A stretch of DNA of 64,000 nucleotides from Streptomyces megasporus (GCF_000718985.1 NZ_JODL01000009.1:87602-151601), one strand, 5' to 3'; numbered from the stretch's first letter, positions 1-9,434 are shown. Numbers and translations: made by a program. The notes: a model not told the origin generated them from the letters alone.

Positions 1-1
1 C

Positions 2-325
2 GCCGTGGACGGCGCGGGCCGGTGGCGGCGGATGTGGCACGTCACCCTGCCCGCGCTGCGCCCGGTGATCGCGCTGCTGCTGGTGCTCCGCGTCGGCGAC
101 GCCCTCACCGTCGGCTTCGAGCAGATCCTGCTCCAGCGCCCGGCGGTGGGCACGGGCGCCGCCGAGGTCCTGGACACCTACGTGTGGAACGTCGGCCTGG
201 AGAACGGCGACTTCGGGTACGCCGCGGCCGTCGGCGTCGTCAAGGGGATCTTCGGCCTGGCGTTGGTGCTGGCCGCGAACAAGACCGCCCACCTGCTGGG
301 CGAGCAGGGGGTGTACAAGAAGTGA
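2..325 (+). CDS. sugar ABC transporter permease (5' truncated)
   Basis: C-terminal part of an inner-membrane permease of the LplB/UgpA type; the start lies before the window. The visible part opens with the EAA-loop signature (VDGAGRWRRMWHVTLP), which docks the ATPase, followed by two hydrophobic segments and a short basic tail ending in YKK. The stop overlaps the GTG of the next permease (GTGA), so the two are translationally coupled and probably form a heterodimer. The downstream glycosidases suggest an oligosaccharide substrate, but the solute-binding protein that would show this is outside the window. Confidence 0.85.
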   Translation, partial: AVDGAGRWRRMWHVTLPALRPVIALLLVLRVGDALTVGFEQILLQRPAVGTGAAEVLDTYVWNVGLENGDFGYAAAVGVVKGIFGLALVLAANKTAHLLGEQGVYKK

Positions 326-1251
326 GCGTCCTGACCGAGGACCGCGAGCGGGAGGGCGCGGGCGCCCGGATGCGCCCGGCCTGGGAGGAGCCGCCCGGCT
401 CCGTCGGCCTCGCCGCCAAGGGCGCGGTGCTGGCCGTGGCCTGCCTGGCGATCCTCTTCCCGCTGTGGATCGTGGTCGTCACCAGCCTGTCGTCGGCCGA
501 GACGATCACGGAGGCGGGCGGCCTGGTGACGGTGCCCGACGGGATCACCTTCGAGGCGTACCGCGAACTGCTCTCCGGCGGCCAGGTCACCCGGGCGACG
601 GTCGTCAGCGTCGGTGTCACCGTCGTCGGCACGGTGTTCAGCATGACCGTCTCGGTGCTGTGCGCCTACGGGCTCTCCCGCCCCGGCTCCTTCGGACACC
701 GGCCGATGCTGATGACGCTGCTGGCCACCATGTTCTTCGGCGCCGGACTGATCCCCACCTACCTGCTGGTGCAGTCCCTCGGCCTGATCGACTCCTATGC
801 GTCGCTGATCCTGCCCAGCGCGGTCAGCGTGTTCAACATCCTGGTGCTGCGGGGCTTCTTCACGAACACCGCGCCCGAGCTGATCGACAGCGCCCGCATC
901 GACGGCGCCGGGGAGTTCCGCATCCTGTGGCGGATCGTGATGCCGCTCTCCAGGCCCGTGCTGGCGGTGATCTCGCTGTTCTACGCGGTCGGCTACTGGA
1001 GCGCCTGGTTCAACGCCTCCATCTACCTCAACGACCAGAGCAAGATGCCGCTCCAGGTCGTGCTCAACCAGATCGTCCTCAAGGGGGAGCGGCCGGTGGG
1101 GATGTCCCAGATCGTCAACACCGGCCAGATCCACACCCTCTCGGTGCAGATGGCGGTGATGGTGCTGGCCCTGGTGCCGGTCGCGGTGCTCTCCCCCTTC
1201 GTGCAGAAGCACTTCAAGAAGGGCATGCTCATCGGCGCCGTCAAGGGCTGA
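322..1251 (+). CDS. sugar ABC transporter permease, LplC/YtcP type
   Basis: Second permease subunit, 309 residues, the usual length for carbohydrate uptake-1 family permeases. The GTG start overlaps the preceding stop. After a short polar N-terminus there are about six hydrophobic segments, with an EAA loop in the second half (SARIDGAGEFRILWRIVMPL). The C-terminus ends in basic residues near KHFKKGM, as in YtcP/LplC proteins. It probably pairs with the upstream permease for import of an oligosaccharide. No ATPase gene lies alongside; Streptomyces sugar importers often share the MsiK ATPase encoded elsewhere (family knowledge). Confidence 0.9.
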   Translation: MSVLTEDREREGAGARMRPAWEEPPGSVGLAAKGAVLAVACLAILFPLWIVVVTSLSSAETITEAGGLVTVPDGITFEAYRELLSGGQVTRATVVSVGVTVVGTVFSMTVSVLCAYGLSRPGSFGHRPMLMTLLATMFFGAGLIPTYLLVQSLGLIDSYASLILPSAVSVFNILVLRGFFTNTAPELIDSARIDGAGEFRILWRIVMPLSRPVLAVISLFYAVGYWSAWFNASIYLNDQSKMPLQVVLNQIVLKGERPVGMSQIVNTGQIHTLSVQMAVMVLALVPVAVLSPFVQKHFKKGMLIGAVKG

Positions 1252-1328
1252 CCCCGCCCCGTCCTCGGCCCCGACCCGTCCCCGGTCCGTCCCCGGTCCG
1301 TTCCCATCCCCCAGGCAGTGAGGTCCCC

Positions 1329-1427
1329 ATGACACACCACCCCCACGCCCGGAGTGTCCCCGTGGTGGGGCGCCCCGCCCCGCACGGCGCCGACGGCCGC
1401 GGCGCGCGGGACGGAGGCCCCCGGTGA
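1329..1427 (+). CDS. possible 32-codon leader ORF before the GH42 gene
   Basis: A short ATG reading frame (MTHHPHARSVPVVG...) with a GTGAGG ribosome-binding sequence five bases upstream. Its TGA overlaps the GTG start of the GH42 gene as GTGA. Composition is Pro/Arg/His-rich and I recognise no family. The overlap would couple translation of the glycosidase to this frame. It could equally be chance in GC-rich DNA. Confidence 0.3.
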   Translation: MTHHPHARSVPVVGRPAPHGADGRGARDGGPR

Positions 1428-3481
1428 CCCCTTCCCTGCACGACGTCACCCGCGGCCGGCTGCTGTACGGCGGCGACCACAACCCCGAGCAGTGGCCCGA
1501 GGAGGTCTGGCACGAGGACGTCGCGCTGATGCGCGAGGCGGGCGTCAACCTCGTCACCGTCGGCGTCTTCTCCTGGGCCCGGATCGAACCCCGTCCCGGC
1601 GCCCGCGAGTTCGACTGGCTGGACCGCGTCCTGGACCTGCTCCACGGCGCCGGGATCGGCGTCTGCCTGGCCACCCCCACCGCCTCCCCGCCCCCCTGGA
1701 TGGGCGCCCGCCACCCCGAGACCCTGCCGCGCGACGAGACGGGCGCGACCGTCTGGTACGGCTCGCGCAACCACTTCTGCGCCTCCTCGCCCGTCTACCG
1801 TGAGTACGCCCTGCGGATCGCCGCCGACCTCGCCGACCGCTACGGCGACCACCCCGCGCTACGGCTGTGGCACGTGAACAACGAGTACGGCACCTCCTGC
1901 TGGTGCGACGAGACGGCCCGCCACTTCCGCCGCTGGCTGCGCGCCCGGTACGGCGACCTGGAGGCGCTCAACGGCGCCTGGGGGACGGCCTTCTGGAGCC
2001 AGCGCTACGACTCCTGGGAGGAGATCGTCCCGCCGCGCCGGACCCAGTACCTGGCCAACCCCACCCAGACGCTGGACTTCCGCCGCTTCACCAGCGACGC
2101 CCTGCTGGAGTGCTTCGTCGCCGAACGCGACGCCCTGGCCGAGCGCACCCCGCACGTCCCCGTCACCACCAACTTCATGCCGCTGTTCGTGGGCCAGGAC
2201 GGCTGGACGTGGGCGGAGCACCAGGACGTGGTCTCCGTCGACCTCTACCCCGACCCCGCCGACCCCGACGGTCCGGACGGCGCCGCCCTGGGCGCCCTGG
2301 TGCAGGACCTCACCCGCTCCCAGGCGCGCGGGCCGTGGCTGCTGATGGAACAGGCCGCCGGCGCCGTCAACTGGCGCGGTGTCAACCGCCCCAAGCCCGA
2401 GGGGCTGATGCGCCTGTGGTCGTTGCAGGCCGTGGCGCGCGGCGCGGACGGGATCTGCTTCTTCCAGTGGCGTCAGTCCCGTCAGGGCAGCGAGAAGTTC
2501 CACTCCGCGATGCTCCCCCACGCCGGGAGGCGGAGCCGCCTCTTCGGGCGGGTTCGCGGACTGGGCGCCGAACTGGGTGCGTTGAGCGAGGTCACGGGTG
2601 CCTCCGTGCCCGCCGGGACTGCCGTCCTCCACGACTGGAACGCCTGGTGGGCCGGCCTCCAGCAGGGCCGCCCCTCGGACCGCCTGACCCACACCGGGCC
2701 GCTGCGCGCCTGGCACCGCGCCCTGTGGGAGCGGAACCTGACCTGCGACCTGGCCCGTCCCGAGGCGGACCTGAGCGGCTACGCGCTCGTCGCCGCACCC
2801 CACCTGTACCTGCTCACCGACGAGGCCCTGGACAACCTCGCCGCCTACGTCCACGGCGGCGGCACCCTGGTGTGCGGCTTCTTCACCGGCGTCGCCGACG
2901 CCGACGACCGGATACGCGAGGGCGGCATGGACGCCCGGCTGCGCGAGGTGCTGGGCATCGACCTCGTCCACGAGTGGTGGCCGATGGCCGAGGGCGAGAC
3001 CCAACACCTCACCCTCCACCCGGCCGCCGGAATCTCCGGAGCCGCCGGGCCCGCCACCGCCGACCTGTGGCGCGAGGACGTCGAGACGGCCGGCGCCGAG
3101 GCCGTGGCCTCCTACCGGGGCGGCGAACTCGACGGCCGCCCCGCCGTCACCCGCCACACCTTCGGCGCGGGCACCGCCTGGTACCTGACCACCCTCCCCG
3201 ACCCCGACACGCTGCGCGCCCTGCTGGGACGCGCGGCCCACGAGGCGGGCGTACGGCCTCCGCTGCCCGATCTGCCCACGGGCGTGGAGGCCGTACGCCG
3301 CGGCGGACTGCTGTTCCTCCTCAACCACCGCCGCGAACCGGTCGCCGTCCCCCTGCGCGTCCCGGCGACCGACCTGCTCACCGGACGGCGGCACGAGCGA
3401 GGCGTCCCGCTCGACCGACACGGCGTCGCCGTCCTGCGCGAGGAGCCGCCCGCGCGGGAGGGACTGCGGGAGGGACGCTGA
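1424..3481 (+). CDS. beta-galactosidase, glycoside hydrolase family 42
   Basis: Cytoplasmic retaining beta-galactosidase of 685 residues, a full-length GH42. The N-terminal TIM barrel opens with GGDHNPEQWPEEVW, typical of the family. The acid/base glutamate is E154 in HVNNEYG and the nucleophile is E309 in LLMEQAAG. A trimerisation-type domain (about residues 390-590) and a small C-terminal beta domain follow. There is no signal peptide, which fits hydrolysis of imported oligosaccharides. The GTG start has a GGAGG upstream and overlaps a small leader frame. It lies downstream of two sugar permeases and is convergent with a GH31 gene. The exact sugar (galactoside or arabinoside) cannot be read from sequence. 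Confidence 0.93.
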   Translation: MTPSLHDVTRGRLLYGGDHNPEQWPEEVWHEDVALMREAGVNLVTVGVFSWARIEPRPGAREFDWLDRVLDLLHGAGIGVCLATPTASPPPWMGARHPETLPRDETGATVWYGSRNHFCASSPVYREYALRIAADLADRYGDHPALRLWHVNNEYGTSCWCDETARHFRRWLRARYGDLEALNGAWGTAFWSQRYDSWEEIVPPRRTQYLANPTQTLDFRRFTSDALLECFVAERDALAERTPHVPVTTNFMPLFVGQDGWTWAEHQDVVSVDLYPDPADPDGPDGAALGALVQDLTRSQARGPWLLMEQAAGAVNWRGVNRPKPEGLMRLWSLQAVARGADGICFFQWRQSRQGSEKFHSAMLPHAGRRSRLFGRVRGLGAELGALSEVTGASVPAGTAVLHDWNAWWAGLQQGRPSDRLTHTGPLRAWHRALWERNLTCDLARPEADLSGYALVAAPHLYLLTDEALDNLAAYVHGGGTLVCGFFTGVADADDRIREGGMDARLREVLGIDLVHEWWPMAEGETQHLTLHPAAGISGAAGPATADLWREDVETAGAEAVASYRGGELDGRPAVTRHTFGAGTAWYLTTLPDPDTLRALLGRAAHEAGVRPPLPDLPTGVEAVRRGGLLFLLNHRREPVAVPLRVPATDLLTGRRHERGVPLDRHGVAVLREEPPAREGLREGR

Positions 3482-3522
3482 CACCCGTCCCCACCGGATG
3501 CCGCGTCCCGCGCCCGCGAGGA

Positions 3523-3548
3523 CACGGACGGCGCCGGCGCCGCCCGTG
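3523..3548. terminator. hairpin between convergent GH42 and GH31 genes
   Basis: A nearly perfect inverted repeat built around GGCGCCGGCGCC, flanked by CACGG and CCGTG, in the 79-base convergent gap. It could end transcription from both sides. There is no T-run, as is common in this group. Confidence 0.5.
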
Positions 3549-3560
3549 CCGCGCCCGCCG

Positions 3561-5609
3561 TCAGCCCTCCCGGACCGGCAGCTCGGCGCCGTCCCGCAGG
3601 AACAGCGGGATCCGCTCCAGCGGCGCCGGCACGGTGACGGGCCCGCCCCCGGGGTACGCCTCGCCCGTCCAGGCGTCCGTCCACTCCGCGCCCGCCGGCA
3701 GGTGGACGGTGCGCTCCCGGGCGCCCATCTCCAGCACGGGCGCCACCAGCAGGTCGGGGCCGAGCAGGAAGGCGTCGGCGACGTCCCAGGCGTCCGCGTC
3801 GTCGGGGAACTCCAGGAACAGCGGTCGCATCGGCGGCAGCCCCTCGGTGTGGGCGGTGCGCATCTGCTCCAGCAGGTACGGCTTGAGGCGTTCGCGCAAC
3901 CGCAGGTAGGCGGCCATGACCTCGCCGGCCTCCTCGCCGTAGGACCACACCTCGTTGGGGCCGCCCGTCATCCCCGGACCCAGCGGCATGCCCGGCTCGC
4001 GGAAGCCGTGCAGCCGCATCAGCGGGGAGAGCGCCCCGAACTGGAACCAGCGCACCATCACCTCGCGGTACGCCGGGTCGTCCGGGTCGCCGCCGTGGAA
4101 ACCGCCGATGTCGGTGTTCCACCAGGGGATGCCCGACAGCGCGGTGTTGAGCCCGGCCGCGATCTGGCGGCGCAGGGTGGCGAAGTCGGTGCCGATGTCG
4201 CCCGACCACAGGGCCGCGCCGTACCGCTGGGACCCGGCCCAGGCCGAGCGGTTGAGCGTGATGATCTCCGTGACGCCCTCGGCGGCCAGACCGTCGTGGA
4301 CGGTGCGGGCGTTCTCGCGGGGATAGAGGTTGGCCACCTCCAGGCCGGGCCCGGCGTGGTAGCGCAGGTTGGCGGAGAAGCCCGGCTTCAGCTCCGGCTC
4401 CCCGGCGTCCAGCCAGAAGGCCGTGATGCCGTGCGCCACGTAGTTCTCCCGGATACGGGACCACACGAAGTCGCGGGCGTCGGGGTTGGTGGCGTCGTAG
4501 AAGGCGACCTGGACCGGTTCGGAGACCCCCTTGTCCGGCCAGTCGGCGTGCGCCAGCGGCCCGTACTCGGTGCCGATGAACAGCCCCTGGTGCTCCATCG
4601 GCCGGTGGTTCTCGCTCAGCGGCGAGACGGAGGGCCACACCGAGACCACCAGCTTGACGCCCAGCTCCTCCAACTCCCTCACCATGGCGGCCGGGTCGGG
4701 CCACTCGGCGGGGTCGAACCGCCACTCGCCCAGGTGCGTCCAGTGGAAGAAGTCGCAGACGATCGCGGAGATCGGCAGGTCCCGCTTGCGGTACTCGCGG
4801 GCCACCGACAGCAGTTCCTCCTGGGTGCGGTAGCGCAGTTTGCACTGCCAGAACCCGGCCGCCCACTCCGGCAGCATCGGAGTGCGGCCGGTGGCGGCGG
4901 AGTAGCGGCGCTGGGCGTCGGCCGGGTGCCCGGCGGTGATCCAGTAGTCGATCTGGCGGGCGGAGTCGGCGACCCAGCGGGTGCCGTTGTGCGCCAGCTC
5001 CACCCGACCGACGGCCGGGTTGTTCCACAGCAGGGTGTAGCCGCGGGACGAGGTCAGGACGGGGATGGACACCTCGGCGTTGCGCTGGACGAGGTCGATC
5101 ACCGTGCCCTTCTGGTCCAGCAGGCCGTGCTGGTGCTGGCCCAGTCCGTACAGCCGCTCGCCCTCGTACGCCGCGAAGCGCTGTTCCAGACGGTGGTAGC
5201 CGTTGCCGGTGGCGGTGTGGAGCCGGGAGCCGGGCCACCAGAAGTGGGCGCGGTCCTCCGCCAGCAGCTCGGAGCCGTCCTCGGTGCGCAGGAAGCGGAG
5301 CATGCCGTCGGCGCTGACGACGGCGGTGATCGCGCCGCAGGTCACCAGGGCGTACCCGGTCTCGATCCGGATCTCGGCTCCCTCGGCGGGCGGCGGTTCC
5401 TCCAGCAGCGCGCCCGGCAGACGGTCGAGGACGGGACCGCCCAGCCGGGACCGGACCCGGACGGCGTCCGGACCCCAGGGCTCCAGCCGCAGGGTCTCCT
5501 GCCGTCCCCTCCACTCCAGCGCGCCGTCGCGGGTGGAGAAGGTGCCGTGGGTGGGGGAGGGCTGGGCGAGGGACGACGGCGGAGGGGAGAAGAGGGAGGG
5601 TGTGGACAC
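3561..5609 (-). CDS. GH31 alpha-glycosidase, probably alpha-xylosidase
   Basis: Retaining alpha-glycosidase of 682 residues. A beta-sandwich N-terminal domain precedes the barrel. The nucleophile is D401 in FWLDAGEPE and the acid/base is D471 in WSGDIG. The WLDxxEPE form of the nucleophile motif resembles the XylS-type alpha-xylosidases more than the WxDMNE form of maltose-acting enzymes (family inference, moderate). There is no signal peptide, so the substrate is an imported oligosaccharide. The GTG start has AGGAGC a few bases upstream. It follows the LacI-type regulator by 43 bases on the same strand and is probably co-transcribed with it. Confidence 0.88.
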   Translation of the reverse strand: MSTPSLFSPPPSSLAQPSPTHGTFSTRDGALEWRGRQETLRLEPWGPDAVRVRSRLGGPVLDRLPGALLEEPPPAEGAEIRIETGYALVTCGAITAVVSADGMLRFLRTEDGSELLAEDRAHFWWPGSRLHTATGNGYHRLEQRFAAYEGERLYGLGQHQHGLLDQKGTVIDLVQRNAEVSIPVLTSSRGYTLLWNNPAVGRVELAHNGTRWVADSARQIDYWITAGHPADAQRRYSAATGRTPMLPEWAAGFWQCKLRYRTQEELLSVAREYRKRDLPISAIVCDFFHWTHLGEWRFDPAEWPDPAAMVRELEELGVKLVVSVWPSVSPLSENHRPMEHQGLFIGTEYGPLAHADWPDKGVSEPVQVAFYDATNPDARDFVWSRIRENYVAHGITAFWLDAGEPELKPGFSANLRYHAGPGLEVANLYPRENARTVHDGLAAEGVTEIITLNRSAWAGSQRYGAALWSGDIGTDFATLRRQIAAGLNTALSGIPWWNTDIGGFHGGDPDDPAYREVMVRWFQFGALSPLMRLHGFREPGMPLGPGMTGGPNEVWSYGEEAGEVMAAYLRLRERLKPYLLEQMRTAHTEGLPPMRPLFLEFPDDADAWDVADAFLLGPDLLVAPVLEMGARERTVHLPAGAEWTDAWTGEAYPGGGPVTVPAPLERIPLFLRDGAELPVREG

Positions 5610-5652
5610 GGTGCTCCTGGGGCTCGTCGGCGGAGGTGTCGGTCGGGACGTG

Positions 5653-6666
5653 TCAGCGGGGGACGGGGGCGGGGCCCGAACTGGCCCGTACGGTCAGCCG
5701 GGGCGGCAGCAGGTCGAGCAGGTCGTCCTTCTCGCCGCGCGCCTTGGCCATCACCAGCTCGACCGCCCGCCGCCCCATCTCGTGGGCGGGGATGGCCACG
5801 GAGGTCAGGCGCACGGACGCCTGGACGGCCACCTGGTCGGGGCAGATGGCGACCACCGAGACGTCCTCGGGGACGGCCTTGCCCAGTTGGCGCAGCAGGC
5901 TGAGCAGCGGGTCGATGACGGCCTCGTTCTGCACGATGAAGGCGGTGGTGTCCGGGCGTTCGTCGAGGATTCGGGAGAGCGTCCCGGCCATCGCCGCGTA
6001 GCTGCCCTCACAGGGCCGGTGCAGCAGCCGCACCCCCAACTCGGCGGCGCGGGCGCGCAGTCCGTCCCGGGTTCGCTCGGCGAAGCCGGTGTGGCGCTCG
6101 TAGACGGCGGCGGCCTCGCCGACCACCGCGATGTCGCGGTGGCCCAGCTCGGCCAGGTGTTCCACGCACAGCGCGCCGGTGGCGGTGAAGTCCAGGTCGA
6201 CGCAGGTGAGCCCGCCGGGGTCGGCGGGAATGCCGATCAGGACGGCGGGGCGTTCGGATTCGCGCAGCAGCGGCAGCCGGGCGTCGTCCAGCTCGACGTC
6301 CATCAGGATCATGGCGTCGGCCAGTCCGCTGCCCACCACCCGGCGTACGGCGGCGGGCCCCTCCTCACCGGTCAGCAGCAGGACGTCGTGGTCGTGGGCG
6401 CGGGCGGTGGTGGCGACCGCCAGCGCGATCTCCATCATCACCGGCATGTACATGTCGGTGCGGAGCGGCATCATCAGCGCGATGATGTTCGACTTGCTGC
6501 TGGCCAGTGCCCGCGCGCCGGCGTTGGGGTGGTAGCCCAGTTCGCGGATGCTCTGCTCCACGCGCTCCCGGGTGGCGGCGGAGATGGAACGCTTGCCGCT
6601 GAGGACGTAGCTCACGGTGCTGGCGGAGACTCCGGCATGCCGGGCGACCTCGGCGAGAGTGACCAT
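5653..6666 (-). CDS. LacI/GalR family transcriptional regulator
   Basis: Repressor of 337 residues. The N-terminal helix-turn-helix reads MVTLAEVARHAGVSASTVSYVL, followed by the hinge-helix region (GYHPNAGARALAS) and a periplasmic-binding-like sensor domain. The reading frame extends 16 codons further upstream, but ATG 6666 has a GGAGAG site and begins at the usual family start, so I chose it. Two copies of GAAGCGCTTC lie just upstream, one 34 bases before the start, which suggests autoregulation. The effector is probably a sugar released by the neighbouring glycosidases. Confidence 0.93.
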   Translation of the reverse strand: MVTLAEVARHAGVSASTVSYVLSGKRSISAATRERVEQSIRELGYHPNAGARALASSKSNIIALMMPLRTDMYMPVMMEIALAVATTARAHDHDVLLLTGEEGPAAVRRVVGSGLADAMILMDVELDDARLPLLRESERPAVLIGIPADPGGLTCVDLDFTATGALCVEHLAELGHRDIAVVGEAAAVYERHTGFAERTRDGLRARAAELGVRLLHRPCEGSYAAMAGTLSRILDERPDTTAFIVQNEAVIDPLLSLLRQLGKAVPEDVSVVAICPDQVAVQASVRLTSVAIPAHEMGRRAVELVMAKARGEKDDLLDLLPPRLTVRASSGPAPVPR

Positions 6667-6698
6667 GGGCTCTCCAGGGTGGTGCGGGAAGCGGCAGG

Positions 6699-6711
6699 TG
6701 AAGCGCTTCGA
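6699..6711. promoter_or_regulatory. LacI-type operator 1
   Basis: TGAAGCGCTTCGA, containing the perfect palindrome GAAGCGCTTC (6700-6709) with the central CG typical of LacI/GalR operators. It lies in the leader of the regulator gene. Confidence 0.75.
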
Positions 6712-6778
6712 CAAAGAATCTGCGGACCGACCCTAGACCGGAGCCGACTGACTGTCCAGAGACTCCGCACAGGGTTAT

Positions 6779-6790
6779 CGAAGCGCTTCA
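6779..6790. promoter_or_regulatory. LacI-type operator 2
   Basis: CGAAGCGCTTCA, same 10-base palindromic core as operator 1, centre-to-centre distance 80 bases. It probably overlaps the promoter of the regulator-GH31 unit and could form a repression loop with operator 1. Confidence 0.75.
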
Positions 6791-6898
6791 ACTGGAAGGG
6801 CGCCCCGTGGTGTACAGCGCGTGAAATCCGTTAAATACGGTATGAAATGGGTACATACGCTCGGGTAACACCCGTCGGTAGTGCGAGGTGAGCCCGCG

Positions 6899-8815
6899 AT
6901 GACCGTCTCCGAACGCGAAGCACGGCAGGTGGCCGAGGCCGCGAGGGAGCGCCACTGGCGCAAACCGAGCTTCGCCAGAGAACTCTTCCTCGGCCGCTTC
7001 CGCCTCGATCTGGTCCACCCCCACCCCCGACCGGCGGACGAGGACGTCCGGCGCGGCGAGGAGTTCCTCGCCCGACTGCGGGAGTTCTGCGAGACCTCGG
7101 TGGACGGCCGCCTCATCGAACGCGAGGGACGCATTCCCGACGAGGTGATCAAGGGCCTGAAGTCCATCGGCGCGTTCGGCATGAAGATCGACCCGGAGTA
7201 CGGCGGCCTGGGCCTGAGCCAACTCCACTACAACAAGGCGCTGGCCCTGGTCGCCTCGGCCGCCCCCGCCATCGGAGCGCTGCTCTCGGCCCACCAGTCC
7301 ATCGGCGTTCCCCAGCCGCTGAGGCTCTTCGGCACCGAGGAACAGAGGAGGGCCTTCCTGCCGCGCTGTGCCGGAGGCGACATCTCGGCGTTCCTGCTCA
7401 CCGAGCCCGACGTCGGCTCCGATCCGGCCCGGCTGGCCACCACCGCCGTGCCCGACGGCGACGACTACGTCCTGGACGGCGTGAAGCTGTGGACCACCAA
7501 CGGCGTCGTCGCCGACCTCCTCGTCGTCATGGCGCGCGTGCCGGAGTCCGAGGGGCACCCCGGCGGCATCACCGCCTTCGTCGTCGAGGCCGGCTCCGAG
7601 GGCATCACCGTGGAGAACCGCAACGCCTTCATGGGACTGCGCGGCATCGAGAACGGCGTCACCCGCTTCCACCGCGTCCGCGTACCGGCCGCCCACCGGA
7701 TCGGCCCCGAGGGCGCCGGGCTCAAGATCGCGCTGACCACCCTCAACACCGGCCGCCTCTCCCTGCCCGCGATGTGCGCCGGGGCGGGCAAGTGGTGCCT
7801 GAAGATCGCCCGCGAGTGGTCCGCGGCCCGCGAGCAGTGGGGCAAGCCGATCGCCCGCCACGAGGCCGTCGGCACCAAGATCTCCTTCATCGCCGCGACC
7901 ACCTTCGCCCTGGAGGCCGTCCTCGACCTGTCCTCCCAGATGGCCGACGACGACCGCAACGACATCCGCATCGAGGCCGCCCTCGCCAAGCTCTACGGCT
8001 CGGAGATGGCCTGGCGGATGGCCGACGAACTGGTCCAGATCCGCGGCGGACGCGGCTTCGAGACCGCCGACTCCCTCGCCGCCCGGGGAGAGCGCGGCGT
8101 ACCGGCCGAACAGATGTTGCGCGACCTGCGCATCAACCGCATCTTCGAGGGCTCGACCGAGATCATGCACCTGCTCATCGCCCGGGAGGCCGTCGACGCC
8201 CACCTGTCGGTCGCGGGCGACCTGATCGACCCCGACACGACGCTCACCGACAAGGGGAAGGCGGCCGTCCGCGCCGGCGGCTTCTACGCCCGCTGGCTGC
8301 CGAAGCTGGTCGTGGGCCCCGGCCGACTCCCCGGCGCCTACCGGGAGTTCCACCCGGCCGGCCACCCCGACCTGGCCGACCACCTGCGCCACGTCGAACG
8401 CTCCTGTCGCCGGCTGGCCCGCGCCACCTTCCTCGGCATGTCCCGCTGGCAGGGGAAGCTGGAGGCCAAGCAGGGCTTCCTGGGCAGGATCGTGGACATC
8501 GGCGCCGAACTGTTCGCCATGAGCGCGGCCTGCGTCCGGGCCGAGATGCTCCGTTCCGAGGGTGACAACGGCCGCGCCGCCTACCAACTCGCCGACGCCT
8601 TCTGCCGCCAGGCGCGCATCCGCGTCGAGGAACTCTTCGACCGGCTGTGGACCAACACCGACGACGTCGACCGCAAGGTCGTCCGCGGCGTGCTGGGCGG
8701 TGTCTACACCTGGCTGGAGGAGGGCGTCATCGACCCCTCCACCCCCGGCCCCTGGATCGCGGACACCACCCCCGGCGCGTCCACCAGGCCGGACGTCCAC
8801 CGCACCATCGGCTGA
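6899..8815 (+). CDS. acyl-CoA dehydrogenase family protein
   Basis: FAD-dependent acyl-CoA dehydrogenase of 638 residues, longer than the usual 380-400. The canonical core spans about residues 50-450, with FLLTEPDVGSDPAR for FAD/substrate contact and the FEGSTEI motif holding the probable catalytic base E417. A helical C-terminal extension of about 190 residues follows, as in the large FadE-type enzymes. ATG 6899 is preferred over the in-frame GTG 6881 because GAGGTGA lies between them at the right distance. It stands alone, so the substrate chain length is unknown. Confidence 0.88.
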   Translation: MTVSEREARQVAEAARERHWRKPSFARELFLGRFRLDLVHPHPRPADEDVRRGEEFLARLREFCETSVDGRLIEREGRIPDEVIKGLKSIGAFGMKIDPEYGGLGLSQLHYNKALALVASAAPAIGALLSAHQSIGVPQPLRLFGTEEQRRAFLPRCAGGDISAFLLTEPDVGSDPARLATTAVPDGDDYVLDGVKLWTTNGVVADLLVVMARVPESEGHPGGITAFVVEAGSEGITVENRNAFMGLRGIENGVTRFHRVRVPAAHRIGPEGAGLKIALTTLNTGRLSLPAMCAGAGKWCLKIAREWSAAREQWGKPIARHEAVGTKISFIAATTFALEAVLDLSSQMADDDRNDIRIEAALAKLYGSEMAWRMADELVQIRGGRGFETADSLAARGERGVPAEQMLRDLRINRIFEGSTEIMHLLIAREAVDAHLSVAGDLIDPDTTLTDKGKAAVRAGGFYARWLPKLVVGPGRLPGAYREFHPAGHPDLADHLRHVERSCRRLARATFLGMSRWQGKLEAKQGFLGRIVDIGAELFAMSAACVRAEMLRSEGDNGRAAYQLADAFCRQARIRVEELFDRLWTNTDDVDRKVVRGVLGGVYTWLEEGVIDPSTPGPWIADTTPGASTRPDVHRTIG

Positions 8816-9008
8816 GGTCAGGACCGGAGGCAGCCCCCGGCAGCCCCGGCGCCGCCTTTCGGGAGGCCGAAAACCGGCCATGGCCCCTTCGTACCCGGCG
8901 CGGCCATGCGGCAGGATGCCGCGTGGCCGCGTTGCTGTTCGAGGGGGCGGAGGGCCGTACGCGCAGTCGCGCGTGGCCCCGACCGAACATGTCGGCGGAG
9001 GAGGGGGA

Positions 9009-9434
9009 ATGTCGTTCGACGAGGAGTGGAACCGCCTGGTGGCGGAGGCGGGCCGCAGACGCGAGGCGCAAACGCGGCTCGCGTCGGCCAAGGGTGACGC
9101 ACCGGGGGGAACCGGATTGGAGAACGCGGATTTGGGCCTGGTTGACGGGCCGGTCCGCTCAAGAGCGTCGGGCATTCGCACGGTGAACGCGGAGGCCCGT
9201 GCCAAGTCGAAACTGGCCGATGCGCAGGCGGCGGGGAAGAGCCACTCCGGTTGGCTCGTCGGAGCGGCGAGCGATGAGTGTGTGGCGGCCTGGCAGAACC
9301 GTCTCCGCGCCCTCGGTGACCTGGTCGACGACGCGGCCGACGCCCTGACGAAGGCGATGGATCAGCAGATCAGCCAGGACCACTCCACCGCGGCCCGGCT
9401 GCGCGCGTCGGCCCGCTGGCTGGAGGGCGCCTGA
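9009..9434 (+). CDS. small helical protein, probable partner of the WXG-type effector
   Basis: Protein of 141 residues beginning MSFDEEWNRLVAEAG, almost entirely predicted helix with a disordered Gly/Ala stretch in the middle. Two C-terminal helices (about 85-140) contain CVAAWQNRLRALGDLVDDAADAL, like the helical hairpins of type VII secretion partners, but no strict WxG. I do not recognise a named family. A strong GGAGGAGGGGG precedes the ATG, and its stop overlaps the next start (TGATG), so the two proteins are made together. I infer a chaperone or co-secreted partner. Confidence 0.75.
   Translation: MSFDEEWNRLVAEAGRRREAQTRLASAKGDAPGGTGLENADLGLVDGPVRSRASGIRTVNAEARAKSKLADAQAAGKSHSGWLVGAASDECVAAWQNRLRALGDLVDDAADALTKAMDQQISQDHSTAARLRASARWLEGA

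Noticed and set aside
3498..5903. Long open frame on the plus strand opposite GH31
   Set aside because: A shadow frame with Arg/Gly/Val-rich translation; the GH31 frame has clear family motifs.
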